Below, piece by piece: positions 23,912 to 35,000 of a stretch of DNA of 64,000 bases (position 1 is its first letter; every line of letters starts with the position of its first letter). The stretch is from Blakeslea trispora (lineage: Eukaryota > Mucoromycota > Mucoromycetes > Mucorales > Choanephoraceae): contig JAIWNE010000002.1 in NCBI GenBank assembly GCA_025331445.1, positions 372,001 to 436,000 of the forward strand, read 5' to 3'. A program made the position numbers and the translations under genes. Under the pieces are notes generated by a model, which saw nothing but the letters and a program-made list of their open reading frames with translations, was not told the DNA's origin and made no database searches.

Positions 23912-24892
23912 GCCGCATCCCAAGATATTCTAATTAAACATAGACTTGCGAACTCACCCACCAATACATCTTACAAACGCAGACAACTTTTGTTTCTAGA
24001 ATGGTGCTAACAGCAGCGGATTTCGCCACATTCCTTTCAGGCTTTGGATGTCATTAATTTTTTAGGCGATATGCGTCAGCACCGAAACTTTGCAGTCTCT
24101 ACTTTACAATTGTTTCGTGCAGGCATTACCCATCTACACCAACATTTAGAGACAATTCGATCTAATACTGACCTCAACAATTTTATTGACATCCTGCTTC
24201 GTCAAGCTCCTCCAGTTCGACTCCATCGCCGAAACGTTGACTTAAGCCCTACCTTTGATCATTTAATTTCCATCGATTCAAATAATCCCACGCTGTCAGC
24301 CCTACAACCTAAGCTTGCATTCTTGCTAGGTGTCGTGTGTTTTCTCAGGCCTTCTGACCTTCATCGAATCCCCTTTTCCTCTGCCATCCTTTCCGCAGAC
24401 AACACTTCCTTGTCCTTCGAAGTGCACGGTCCCAAAGAAAAACGCAATCGTCGACGTATTATCAAATCTTTTGTTGTCAAACGTCATGCCATTACCACTT
24501 TGTGCCCGGTGGCTACCTTTCTACGCTGTCGTGCCACCAGACCTTCCGGAGCTCTAGACTCCCTGTTCATCAATTCCATCCACCCTTCTGAGCCTTTGGC
24601 GGTATCTACTATCTCTCGCTGGATTCACCGCCTCCTCCGGTTCTCTACCACGGAGAAGGGTATTACTTTACGATCCATTGCCTCCTCTTTGGCCTTGCAG
24701 GCTAATATTCCTCGAGAGGACATTGTCACTATGGGTAATTGGTCCTCCTCTTCTACCTTCGAAAACCATTATCGTAGGGATCATCTCTCCCGTTATGACT
24801 TTAATAACACGCTGATTACTCCTGGATTCAATGTTGATTCGAACTCTGACTTGGATGAGGACTCTAATGTTTACTTTGATGCTCTGGATTAG
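23912..24892 (+). pseudogene. DIRS tyrosine recombinase frame, interrupted by one stop
   Basis: The recombinase frame runs from within the overlap with ORF2 (LNAASQDILIKHRLANSP and RRQLLFLEWC), meets TAA at 24008-24010, then continues in the same frame (QQRISPHSFQALDV) to TAG at 24890. The core-binding part has FRAGITHLHQHL. The catalytic part has the first arginine in FLRPSDLHRI (Arg at 24347), the second box TLRSIASSLALQANIP with Arg but Thr in the usual His position, GNWSSSSTFENHYRR, and the candidate nucleophile Tyr at 24770. These enzymes integrate DIRS circles. The 5' boundary given is approximate. The stop codon lies at the edge of the internal complementary region. Confidence 0.75.
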
Positions 24893-25008
24893 CCAATCCT
24901 ATTTCTTATTTGTGTGTTCGTATGTCTCACTAAATTCTAGTCAGAATTTATTTCGACACTAGAATTGTATATTTAGACATTAGACCACACAAATAAGAAA
25001 TATGATTG
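24892..25008. repeat. DIRS internal complementary region
   Basis: 24892-24966 is the reverse complement of the left end (21055-21130) with few mismatches. 24963-25008 is the reverse complement of the right end (25128-25173). The two halves meet at AATT. This is the template used to complete the circular DIRS intermediate in the family model. Confidence 0.85.
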
Positions 25009-25090
25009 CCCACCCTCCTCACCCTTTCTCCTACTGACCTCACTCAAAGATTGAAGTGTCAAAATATACAACTTAAAACATTTTATAGCA

Positions 25091-25173
25091 TTTTTTCGCT
25101 GACATTTAAATAAAAAGAAGAAAAAGCCAATCATATTTCTTATTTGTGTGGTCTAATGTCTAAATATACAATT
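25091..25173 (-). repeat. DIRS right inverted terminal repeat
   Basis: The segment TTTTTTCGCTGACATTTAAA and its extension through CCAATCATATTTCTTAT is the inverse of the inner left repeat. The outer 40 bp (GTGTGGTCTAATGTCTAAAT...) are unique to this end and are mirrored in the internal region. Confidence 0.85.
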
Positions 25174-25194
25174 GTTATAGATGAAGTATGTAAA

Positions 25195-25860
25195 TTAGAT
25201 CAGGAGTTCTGGAAAGATGATATTATCGATGAGATTTTGTTGGTTAGAAGGATCAGATTTATGCAAGACATGTATGTCTTGTAAGTTGGTGGAGCGAGAG
25301 AAAGCAACATATAGTTGGCCATGTGTGAATGGTGAAGTACGGAGGTCAATCCCAACGTTAGAAAGTGATTGACCTTGCGACTTGTTGATAGTCATGGCAA
25401 AACTTAGTTTGACAGGAAATTGTTTTCTTGACAAAATAAAGAGATACTCATCTTCTAAGGTTGCTAGTTCTATTCGAGGAATGAGTTCAATTTGTTCTTG
25501 GTTGGATCGACTGTTGTTAAGGACAATGACTTTCAATACGTATTGACCAATTTCTTTGACTACCAATCTGCTACCATTGCAAAGGCCTTTTTGTGGGTCA
25601 AGGTTTCTCAAGAGCATTACAATACAGCCTACTTTCAAGGTCAACTTTGCAGGAAGAAAGTTGCCTGGGTTCTGCGTTTGAAGATACTCATCAGAAACTC
25701 TGTAGACTTCATTGCTGGTATTTTCTTCTTGTGAATAGTCGGCTTTATCTGCCGAAGTCAAAGTGACGGATTCACCAGGCATCAGTTCGAGTACCTTTTC
25801 ATTCAGCAAATCGACAGTATATATATGATTTGTATGACATGATTTACTCGCATGCTTTCA
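25195..25860 (-). pseudogene. Helitron-type Pif1 helicase, C-terminal fragment
   Basis: A 204-codon open frame encodes the last part of a Pif1/RecD-like helicase as found in Helitron Rep/Hel proteins. LLNEKVLELMPGE is followed by LTLKVGCIVMLLRNLDPQKG, LCNGSRLVVKEI, LSFAMTINKSQGQSL and HGQLYVAFSRSTNLQDIHVL (helicase motifs V and VI). The reading continues for about 16 codons upstream of 25809 (to a TGA near 25860) and is then lost. The Rep domain and Walker motifs are absent, so this is a 5'-truncated relic. Its 3' end is 20 bp from the DIRS right end. A second, more decayed copy is at 41115-41485. Confidence 0.85.
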
Positions 25861-26621
25861 CTGATGCAAAGGCATTAATGTATCATCCTACTCTTTTTCT
25901 TTTCTTTTCACTACAGAATAATGAACAGTAATCAAGGTAAATGATCTACATCAAGCTTTACTCTTTTCATGATAAGAATGAAGATTTGGTCTTTTTTGTA
26001 TTGTTAAATAAAGAACCAGGGTGTTCATTGTTTATAGCAGAGCCCAGACCAATTTACACAAAGATCAAACAAACAATCAGTATATCAGACAATGAGGACA
26101 ACTGATCAGTAATGTGGTCAATCTAATTTATAAAAACAAAAGAAAAAAAAAGTATCTTTTCCTTCTTTTCTTTCTTTGATTATTATTTAGAATGAAAACA
26201 TTACAAACAAAGGTAACAAGGCTGTTCTTTAGGCTGTGAAATAATTGCTAATGATCTCTTAGAGTAATTACTGCGCGCTTTCTTGCTGTCTAGATGACAT
26301 GCAGAAAAGTAACTGTTTGGAAAAAAGGCATGTATTTCATCATGATTGTTGTCGCATATCTGTACTGATCAAAATGAATAGGCCTTTTTTTATTTGTTCT
26401 TTTTTTAAGAAGAGGTAAGCGATCCATTCAAGAGCTAAAACGATGTCTAAGAAACAGATAAACTAAGACAATGTTTACACTTTAGGTTTTTCTATGTTGG
26501 AGGTGATCTATACACTGCTTTTTTAGAGGGAAGGACAACTCTCCCCCTTAAACCCCCTCTCCCTCTCAGGTTGGTTCAGGCTTAATCTATGTAAGTTTAT
26601 TCGCGTCTAGTACTAAATTCT
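25861..26621. other. Non-coding AT-rich spacer
   Basis: No recognisable coding or RNA gene. It may be decayed Helitron sequence upstream of the helicase fragment, but no Rep motif can be read. Confidence 0.5.
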
Positions 26622-26630
26622 TATATAAAA
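26622..26630 (+). promoter_or_regulatory. TATA box of the gene at 26674
   Basis: TATATAAAA lies 44 nt before the ATG at 26674. It suggests the gene was once transcribed from its own promoter. Confidence 0.5.
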
Positions 26631-26673
26631 AGGATGCACTTCAAAAAAAAATCCCCTTATCTATACTCCCAAA

Positions 26674-27776
26674 ATGTCTCATAAAACTATTATTATCAAA
26701 GAAGTTAAAAATGTTAAAAACGTCAACATCTCCGTCAATCAATTAAAAAGATCTCACAGTATGCTGCTTTCAAAACTTTTAAAACTAGCCATACTTACCA
26801 TGAATAATTTACAGGTGAAGAGAAATTTGATGAGGAAACATGTATAACCAAGCACTTCAAAGATGAGAAGCAAAGAACAGAATTGACAAGAAGATGCTAT
26901 GAAGAAGTGAGAATCAAGAAAGCATCACAAAAAGCAGTAATGTACTGCAAGGCTTTTTCCGATGTGAGTATAGAACAAACAGCTTGGTTGACAAAGAAAT
27001 TTAACGATCGCTTGATAGGGAGATGAAGACGACTTTGAACCTGTTGACGAAGTAGAGAAGAAGATCAAGTCTTGCTGTCAATTGTTGAAGAAAAAAAAGC
27101 AAGCTTGCAATTCAAAAGAATTCAGAAACCAGCTTCATGCTAAAACACTTGCTTCCCTATTTGGAAGAAATCTTTTTGCTGGATCCACACAAGCACATGA
27201 TTTATGCAGCGTACGTATTAAACATCTTTCGCAAAAGTCTCGTATGTGCTTACTAATAATACGCCACTATTTTTTTTGCTATATAGTGTTGATGGTACTG
27301 ACGATAATGGCTATATTCCTGACTGGAAGCTAGGCTTTGGAAGGTACAAGAAGAAGGAGTTGTTTTGTTTCTTTGTAGAAGTGAAGCGACCAGGAGAAAG
27401 CAGCAAATATTAAAAAGAGACTGATTACGTGAAGCTGCTAAAGGAGATGAAAAGCAGTATAAATAAGCAAGTCAACATGGGTCTTGCTAGCCCATTCTCT
27501 TTTGGCTTGCTCGTGAAGGGTATGTAGCACATGTTATACTTAGAAACTATGTGTCTAATATCTCTAGCTATAGGATTCAGATGTACTTTGTACATGATGA
27601 GAGTGGAAGAAGAAGGCATATATGTTCCCAAAGCCATCAAGAGATTTTCTTTACTGCAGGATCTTGAAGAAACTCTCAATGCAATACCTGAGAGAAGTCT
27701 CCTCTCTGTTTGGAGAGGCTGTGTTGACAAAGCGAAGGAGTATTATGAAGAATACTTGAGAAGTTGTTGCACATAA
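26674..27776 (+). pseudogene. Broken multi-exon gene with a D...EVK nuclease-like motif
   Basis: Spliced exons: 26674..26758, 26815..26963, 27019..27210, 27287..27519, 27574..27776, with good GT-AG signals. Two lesions are present. Exon 3 needs a one-base shift at the A8 run 27091-27098: before it the frame reads SCCQLL, after it the sensible frame reads FMLKHLLPYLEEIFLLDPHK. An in-frame TAA stands at 27411. The conserved-looking core is YAAVDGTDDNGYIPDWKLG, then FCFFVEVKRP, a D-(x)n-ExK pattern like PD-(D/E)XK nucleases. After the stop come DYVKLLKEMKSSINKQ, LASPFSFGLLVKGFRCTLYM and a helical end. It resembles a family of repetitive Mucorales hypotheticals known to me only by style. The function is unknown. 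It sits beside mobile elements. Confidence 0.65.
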
Positions 27777-28709
27777 GAGCCTCAAGAAGAAGACAGTGAT
27801 GTTGTGATGACTTCTTGCTGAGTTTTAATTGTTTGTAAATAAATTCAAAATTCAAAAATCTTATTTCTGATACTTTATCATAAAAAGGTCTCTCCATAGT
27901 AACAAAAAGCACATCAAAAAGTTTCCGACTTTTTTTCGGTTTGATTGATACCACTTTTATTGAATTATAACCAAATTTCTGTTCTGTTCATTTGCATGGT
28001 AAATTTAAATTTGCAAACATAATTCAAAAGAGCTCATCAAAAGATCACTGCCTATTCATTCGTTTTCTTTGGTACCTGACTTGATTGTCGTCTTTTTCCT
28101 TTTTTTTACAACTTTTTATTATTAACAATCTCTTTTCAATTTCTTCCAGTTAAACAAGTCTCAGTCTCTGTTATTATCACTCTGGGCATTTTGTAAAGAA
28201 TTACCTAATATCAAAAAAGAAAAACTATTGACATTGAGATTTACTACTACAGTCATGGATCAAGAATATACAAAAAAAGAGAGAGAGAGAGAGAGAGAGA
28301 AAAACTACTATGACTTGAATATTATATTCATTTCAAATAAACAATGGAAAAAAACTATCAGATTTGATCTATTTTATATTACAAACAAAAGGTTCTATTA
28401 GACGCACTATAGTGAGTTTCGTAAGAATATATATGACTTCAAAAAAAAAGATAGCTGAAACGATAGCAGCTGCGTTCTACTTATACAATGAAGGCTTGTG
28501 TATCATCCATTTAAATTGATAATCCTATCACGTGTGACCAGTAATATATATTACATGGATTGGAAATATATGTCACACAGAAAAATAAAAAAGGAGGTGC
28601 GTGCATTCTACATAACAAAGAAAAAATAGATCAACTTAGTTTATAAACAATAGGTAACTTTTTCTGATTTCATTTGTCATATCCCTTTCTCTATTTCGGA
28701 AACATTTAG
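27777..28709. other. Intergenic region
   Basis: About 930 bp, AT-rich, holding the promoter of the 5-phosphatase gene and a GA microsatellite. Frames on the minus strand (27425-27954) are antisense to the broken gene or AT-rich spacer. Confidence 0.6.
28279..28300. repeat. (GA)11 microsatellite
   Basis: Uninterrupted GA tract in the upstream region of the 5-phosphatase gene. Confidence 0.9.
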
Positions 28710-31491
28710 ATGGATTTCACCCTACCTACTGAAAATGCTCCTAAACAAGACATACCTAAAATATTACCCTTACCTATCTCTCGTCTTGTCCTCGATCTAC
28801 CAAGAGCAAGTTCATTAAATAGACATCGATCCAAGCAACTCTTGCCAGGAGACGACGAATACGAAGAAGAGGAAGATAGTAGTGATGAGGAGTGGTTTAA
28901 GCCAATTGTACGATCATCTTCTGTAGGCACAAATCAACGACATAAACCATCGTTTGATTACAAATGGCAAAATAAGATATACAACTTTCCTGATACCTCT
29001 CGCATGACAGAAACGCCACCTTTATTGGATCATGAAATCTGTATACTCAATCAATATGGCATCATTCACGCTATAGCTGTACGAGGATCAACCATTGTCA
29101 TCGGTACATCCCATTGCAACCTGAATTTATTTTGTGTCCAAACCATATCAGACTCTCTCATGAACCCACCTAGCATACCTCCACCTATTGCAATACCCCT
29201 GAACGAACAGACAATCACAGATTCCATTCGATCTGTATGCTTCATACCCACCTTTCAAACGGAAGAAGACCAGATTATATGGGCTGGTACTGACAATGGA
29301 TACCTGCTGGTTAAGAACATGAAAACAAACGAGACAGTATCCAGAAAGATAGCAGACTATTCTATTCTGTTTGTCCTATGGCAACAGAATATGGAAGTCT
29401 GGACATTAGATTCAGAGGGTCATTTAATGATCTGGTCTTTGTTCAAAAACGAAGAGGGCATGTTATTCTGTCCATTCTCGGACGATCTTAAGCCTGATTG
29501 CTTCACAGTTTGTTCTCAAGTAGATCATGCTATTCTGGATGGTCCTCATAAACTCTGGATGTCTGTAGGCACCACAGTCTGTTGTTTTGATCGATCGACG
29601 CTGGCTATGGAGTGCTTAGTCTTGTCTTTGGAGGGACATGAAGTACATGAACCATTAGAGATAGATGGAAAGGTATATTTGCTGATGGTTCCATTTCATT
29701 CAGATACTCTCTTTACCATACATACACATGGCCAGGTACATGTCTGGTCAAGGATAACATTAGAACACAAACGAACTTTGTCTGTATCAATGGACCAAGT
29801 CACTTCTGTAACACATGCAGATACATTCCACGTATGGATAGGGTATCAAAATGGTATGATAGCTGTTTATGATACGCGTGCTGAACCCTGGGCGGCTATT
29901 AAGGCATGGAAAGCGCATTCCCATTCAGTTACTAAACTGGTTGTTGATACATGTCCAATTTCAAAAGGCATATGTATAGTCAGTATGGATATTGAAGGTC
30001 ATATAGCGGTCTGGGACGGATTGCTCAGTGAGAATTGGCTAGGTATGTCTTTTCTTATACTCACTTTATTTTTCTTATATTGAAGGACTATATTAGAGCA
30101 GCAAATGATAAATCGGACGCCTAATTATGCTGAGATGGATCCAATGGAAGTGATGATTTGTTCTTGGAATATGAATGCAGCAAAGCCAGAGAGTTTGACA
30201 GATGTGGATAAAGAAAAAATTCATGAATGGCTACATGGGATGCAAAATCCTGATATCATTGCAATTGGTGTTCAAGAGATTGTAAACCTTGCCTCAAAGA
30301 AATTTACAGCGAGTAAGTCAACCAAATGAAATTATCTCTTGTTTTCTCATCTGTTGCTTTCTTGTTTTATATAAAAATGTTTATCTTGGAGAATCCATTT
30401 TGTCTTCCAACAGAAAATTTGAAACAATTCAAGAAGCGGATGATTTCTTGACCCACCGATATATGCTTTGGTACGATTATTTTCAATCAGTCATCCAGAC
30501 AAACTTTGGCCAAGAGACCTATACTATAATCAAGACAGATCAATTGGTAGGTCTGTTTACCTGTCTATTTGTCAAAGCGACTCTGATCCCTCGTATTCGA
30601 CAATGTGACTCAACCACCGTCAAGACAGGTATTCGCGTGATGAATAAAATTCACGGTAACAAGGGAGGAATTGCGATTCGGTTGATCCTGAATGATGCTT
30701 CATTTTGCTTTGTCAACTGTCATTTGGCCTCTGGACAATCTAATTGGGGGTCCAGGAATGCGGATTTAAGCGATATCCTTCAATCAGCTCGTTTCCCAAC
30801 TTTCGTTGCATTAGATCCAATGGGTAGACCCGATCCGTTTTTACAACAAGCCTTGTTTAAGGCCCATTCCGATGGCAGCTACATTCTAGATCATGAAACA
30901 TGCTTTATTAGTGGTGACTTTAATTATAGAATTGATATGGAACGACAAGAGATTCTTTGTATGCTACAGGCCCATACCAAATTGGAAGTTTGGGAGACAC
31001 TTCAACGAGAGGATCAGCTAAAAAAGCAGCTGACAGACCCCTTCTTTCGCCATATCAACTTGAAAGAAGCACCTATTCTGTTTGATCCTACTTACAAGTA
31101 CGATAAGAACACTAATGAATATGATCGTTCTGAAAAGAAGCGTATTCCAGCTTGGTGTGATCGAATTCTTTATCGTGCGCCTGCTACCGTGACTAATGAA
31201 TACTATCGTCGCCATGAAGTCAGAATATCAGATCATCGTCCGGTCAGTGCAGGATTCATTGCCACGGTTAAACAGGTGAATTATGAACGAATGGAAAACA
31301 TCAAGGCTATGCTCAAGATAGAATGGGAGGATTGCTTGAAGCAACTTCAGAAAGAAAACAAGGTGCATTATGTAAGGCAATTTAGCCTATGTGATGAAAG
31401 AGAGGCATTGGATAGGTTAGAAAAGACTGGATGGGATATAGAAAAAGTTGTTATGGATTTGTTTCGCGATAAAGGACTGTGTTTGCCATGA
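28710..31491 (+). CDS. WD40 plus inositol polyphosphate 5-phosphatase fusion, 882 aa
   Basis: Spliced exons: 28710..30042, 30097..30312, 30392..31491, all in frame. After an acidic low-complexity N-terminus, residues about 105-450 form a WD40-like propeller (blades such as IWAGTDNGYLLVKN, VWTLDSEGHLMIW and VWIGYQNGMIAVYD). The IPPc catalytic domain follows with MICSWNMNAAKP, IAIGVQEIVNL, HGNKGGIAIRLIL, FVNCHLASGQ, ETCFISGDFNYRID, PAWCDRILYRA and ISDHRPVSAGF, a complete active site. The last 60 residues contain REALDRLEKTGWDIEKVVMD, similar to a UBA helix bundle. It should remove the 5-phosphate from PtdIns(4,5)P2 or related lipids. The fusion resembles plant WD40 5-phosphatases more than yeast Inp51-54, which have Sac1 or no extra domain. 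Confidence 0.9.
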
Positions 31492-32027
31492 TCCATTTTG
31501 ATTAGAAGGATAAATAAATTGGCATAGTTATATGCAAAAGAAAAAAGAAGTTTGATAAGTTCAATCCCACAAGGTCTTTTGTTCAATTCTATTCAAGTTC
31601 TACCTTTGTAGTTGCAAGACACAAACAGCTTGCAAAAATACAACCACTTGCTCCCGAAAGCAGTCAACAGTACTTGATAGAATTCTTTTCTTAATGACCA
31701 CAATAATGAGATAAACTATCAACAAATTGGAAAAAGCTCACACCAGAGCATTTCGGCAATCTGGTTAGTAGTTTAATTAAAAGATATGATTTGATTGCAC
31801 AAGTTCTTAAAGGGCGACTCACAATAATAACTTCTTTTGCTTTATCCAACATCATAATTCAGAATAATATTTTGTAAATGGTATATATCATGATAATCCA
31901 AGCTATCATGTCAATTGCTTTATTACATTTTTTTAATAGAAAAACTCGATTCAATACAATAGTGCTCTTTTCTTTAAACAAGAATAAAAAGGCACCTTTT
32001 TTTTTTTTTTTACAAAAGAATTATTTT
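31492..32027. other. Convergent intergenic region
   Basis: About 535 bp between the 3' ends of the 5-phosphatase and ROM2-like genes. AT-rich, with a poly-T run near 31998-32011. No gene is seen. Confidence 0.6.
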
Positions 32028-35000
32028 TTAAACATTTCTATTTCGGTTGTTTTTGATCATGCTAATCTTTCTACGGTGAGGATCAACCAGTTTGAGTTCG
32101 AAAATAACCTCTGAGCCAGCAAGTCGGTCATCCATGACACCATGAATACGATCAGTGGAATCAGGGCGAAGGCAACGAATGTTATTTCCTGGTATCACTT
32201 GAAGTAGATCACCCTAAATGATGTATAAGTAATGAAAACAAACAAGCAAAAATATATGCTGACTTACTGTATCCATGTGACGCACTTCAATAAAGTTGGA
32301 ATTGAATGCAACAACATAAGGGGAACGGAAAGCAAATGCAGTAGGATTTCCTTCCCAAGTAATAGACCAGTCTTTTCGTACACGCTTTCCTTTCTTGTCA
32401 ATATAAAATGCAAGTTCTATAAATAAGGACGAGTTTAGTCTAGCTTTGAAACAATTTGGTCAAAAGGAGAAAAGCTGCTTACCACTATAACAGAGCAAAA
32501 TGTCGTTGTTCTTGTGTCTAAACATAGATATAGGCTTCATTGCTTCATGCGCGGCTAAGACTTCATTGTTGCTCTCATCGTTTGGATCCAACACACTTTG
32601 AACCTCGGCGGAACTCAAATTGACCATTTGAAAACCACGAGCACTACCTACACAAATGATGTTTTTGAAGAACTGAATAGAAGAGGCTTCTCCAGGAATA
32701 TATAGGTCCTTATATGCCTTGAGGGCTTCATTGTTACCGCGCATGAGACGAGTGAAGCTCTTGTTTTTCTTCTTACTGCTTTCACGTGTTGTCTCGCAAG
32801 GTTCCAATGCACGAATAGTAGATGTCATGGCATTGTTGCGGACGAAACAAACCAATGTCTTTTCAATACCTTCAGCTGTCACTTGATCGTCTTGGCTTAC
32901 AGAAGTAGCAGACTTATCCAAGATTTTGCCTACTTTGAAGAAGGAGACGTGGCTACTAATCTTACGACCACGTTTCATATTGGATTCGGTCGACAGGAGT
33001 GTGTCCAAAGAATATGTGTACAAGATTTTATCTGCCAAGACCAAGATTAAGTTGGATTGTTCCAAAATATCAATCTGGGATACTTTGTCCATAGCCAAGA
33101 TTCGTATCAGCTCATCACCGCTACCTTCTTTTTTGAGATAGACACCTTGGTCACCACCTAATACAAGTGACCTTCCATTTTCTATGTATCATCCCAAATA
33201 GAATAAAGGATTAGTTACACTTTATAATATTTCATGTTCTTTCCCTCCCCTCCCCCCCCCTCTTTTTTTTTGTTATCAATGGCTCTTACCAAAAACAGCA
33301 GTACAGTTCACCTTGTTGAATGTAGAGAAAAAGTTCTCGTTGATAGGTTGCACATTGAACACCTTGTGTTTTTCAACTAAAGCTTTGCGTTGTCCTTCAA
33401 TCTTATCAACCCATTGCTTACGGGTAGCTAATGTAGTAGCATACAGCGTGATGGGTCCACCCGAATTTTGCTTGCCAAGATGAACAAATGAAATAGGATA
33501 TCCGTTTTTAGCTTGGTTATTAAAGACGTTGCCATTTCCGACCATACCGCTGTTGATGTTGAGTATGCTGTTTTGACTACCACTGTTCATGATGTTACCA
33601 CTGTTGCTATTACTATTGTTGTTACTTCCGCTACTGCCACCTAGAAGGTTGGTGCTGGAGGCAGAGGAAGCTAACGTGCCTCCATTGGCTGCCAAAGTAC
33701 TGACCAAATTGGCTTCTGAAGAAGAAACATTGCTAGGCCTACCTAGTGGGATGATGGTGCTTGCTCTCTTGGTATGATCAGGTAATGTTATAGATAAAAG
33801 TGCAAGTGGGATTGGCTTTCTATAAAGTTTATATTTCTCTTCGTTTTGTTTTGGCTTGATAATTAAAAGACAGTGGTCCAAAAGATAAACCAAAACCTCA
33901 GAAGTATCTGACCCAGTTCCTTTTCTCCAAGTGCCTTTCATGATAATTTGACGATTGGGTGCAGTTAAATCCAAGTCCTATAGCAATTAAAAAAAAATAA
34001 AAAAAAGTCAACTTCTTTTTCGAAATAAACATGCAACAAAAACCTTCTGAATACTTACAAAGTTTGATATGTTCTTGTTCAACAATCTATCATTCAAAAG
34101 TTGCAAATTGAACACATTTTCTGTGCGGCCTGTTTCTCGGTTAACATCTGCCAAGAACTTGGAAATCAATGACATGGCTCTAGGAATGGTTTCTTGATCA
34201 GGATGATCTTGAGGTGTATGTTTAAGAATTTCACGCAACAACAAGTTGTATCGACCTAGACGCGTAGTGGGCTTTGTCAAATAACCATTGAGTTCCAATT
34301 TGCGTGATTGTGGCAGACGCTCTGTCTTGTTGACAAACTCGGCAAATGATGGGTTGGCAGACTTTTCGTTTTCAAAGACATATTTACCAATGATCTGGTG
34401 TGCACCATAGCGAACAAAAGGCTCAAATTGAGCAACATGAGCAAGCATAATATCACCAATTTGATTGACTACTTTGTTCTTTGATTGACGTTCAAGTAAT
34501 GCTTTGGATAATGCAGAGTTGACCTGATGTACTTCCATAATATTCCAAAATATATCATTGACAAAAGTATCCCGATCGCCTGTTACTGTTTGGTTTTCGT
34601 CAGAAAGTAATGGATCTATCCAATGCTGTAGGCATAAACAAATACGATTTGATTTATCAGTCAGTTTATTCTTCATCGCATCGTTCCAAAACTTCTTTAC
34701 CTCTTTGACATAACACAGATCATCTACAAAATCCTTTTCAGTGTATACAAGTTCGAATATATTTTCTTGACGCTTCTTCTCTTCTTTACTCAATTTATCC
34801 AAAACTGATTTAGGAACTGTGTTGATCCACAATCGATCCTCTTGCTACAAAGAAAGGGTCAGTATAAGAATCATCTTATTAAGCAGGGGGGAGCGACAAC
34901 TTACTCCAAGTGATGAATAAGATATACTGCCCTCTCGAGAATGGCCACGTTCAGCACCAGGACTTGTTCTTTTGGCTTGCTCTTGTCTTCGAGGACAGCG

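Larger units (their letters stand above)
21055..25173 (+). mobile_element. DIRS-type tyrosine-recombinase retrotransposon, about 4.1 kb, probably inactive
   Basis: The element has the diagnostic DIRS architecture: inverted terminal repeats, overlapping gag-like and RT/RNase H frames, a tyrosine recombinase frame, and an internal complementary region just before the right repeat. Both ends begin or end with AATT (21055-21058 and 25170-25173), and the internal region joins complements of both ends through a single shared AATT. This is what a circular intermediate would give. There is no target-site duplication, as expected for recombinase-mediated insertion. Two in-frame TAA stops (21302 and 24008) break the gag-like and recombinase frames, while the RT/RNase H frame is open. 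The right end abuts a Helitron helicase relic. Confidence 0.88.

Noticed and set aside
22388..24010. A 540-codon frame overlapping the DIRS RT frame as a separate gene
   Set aside because: It is in a shifted frame, Ser/Thr/Pro-rich and motif-free over most of its length. Only its last 30 codons belong to the recombinase frame.
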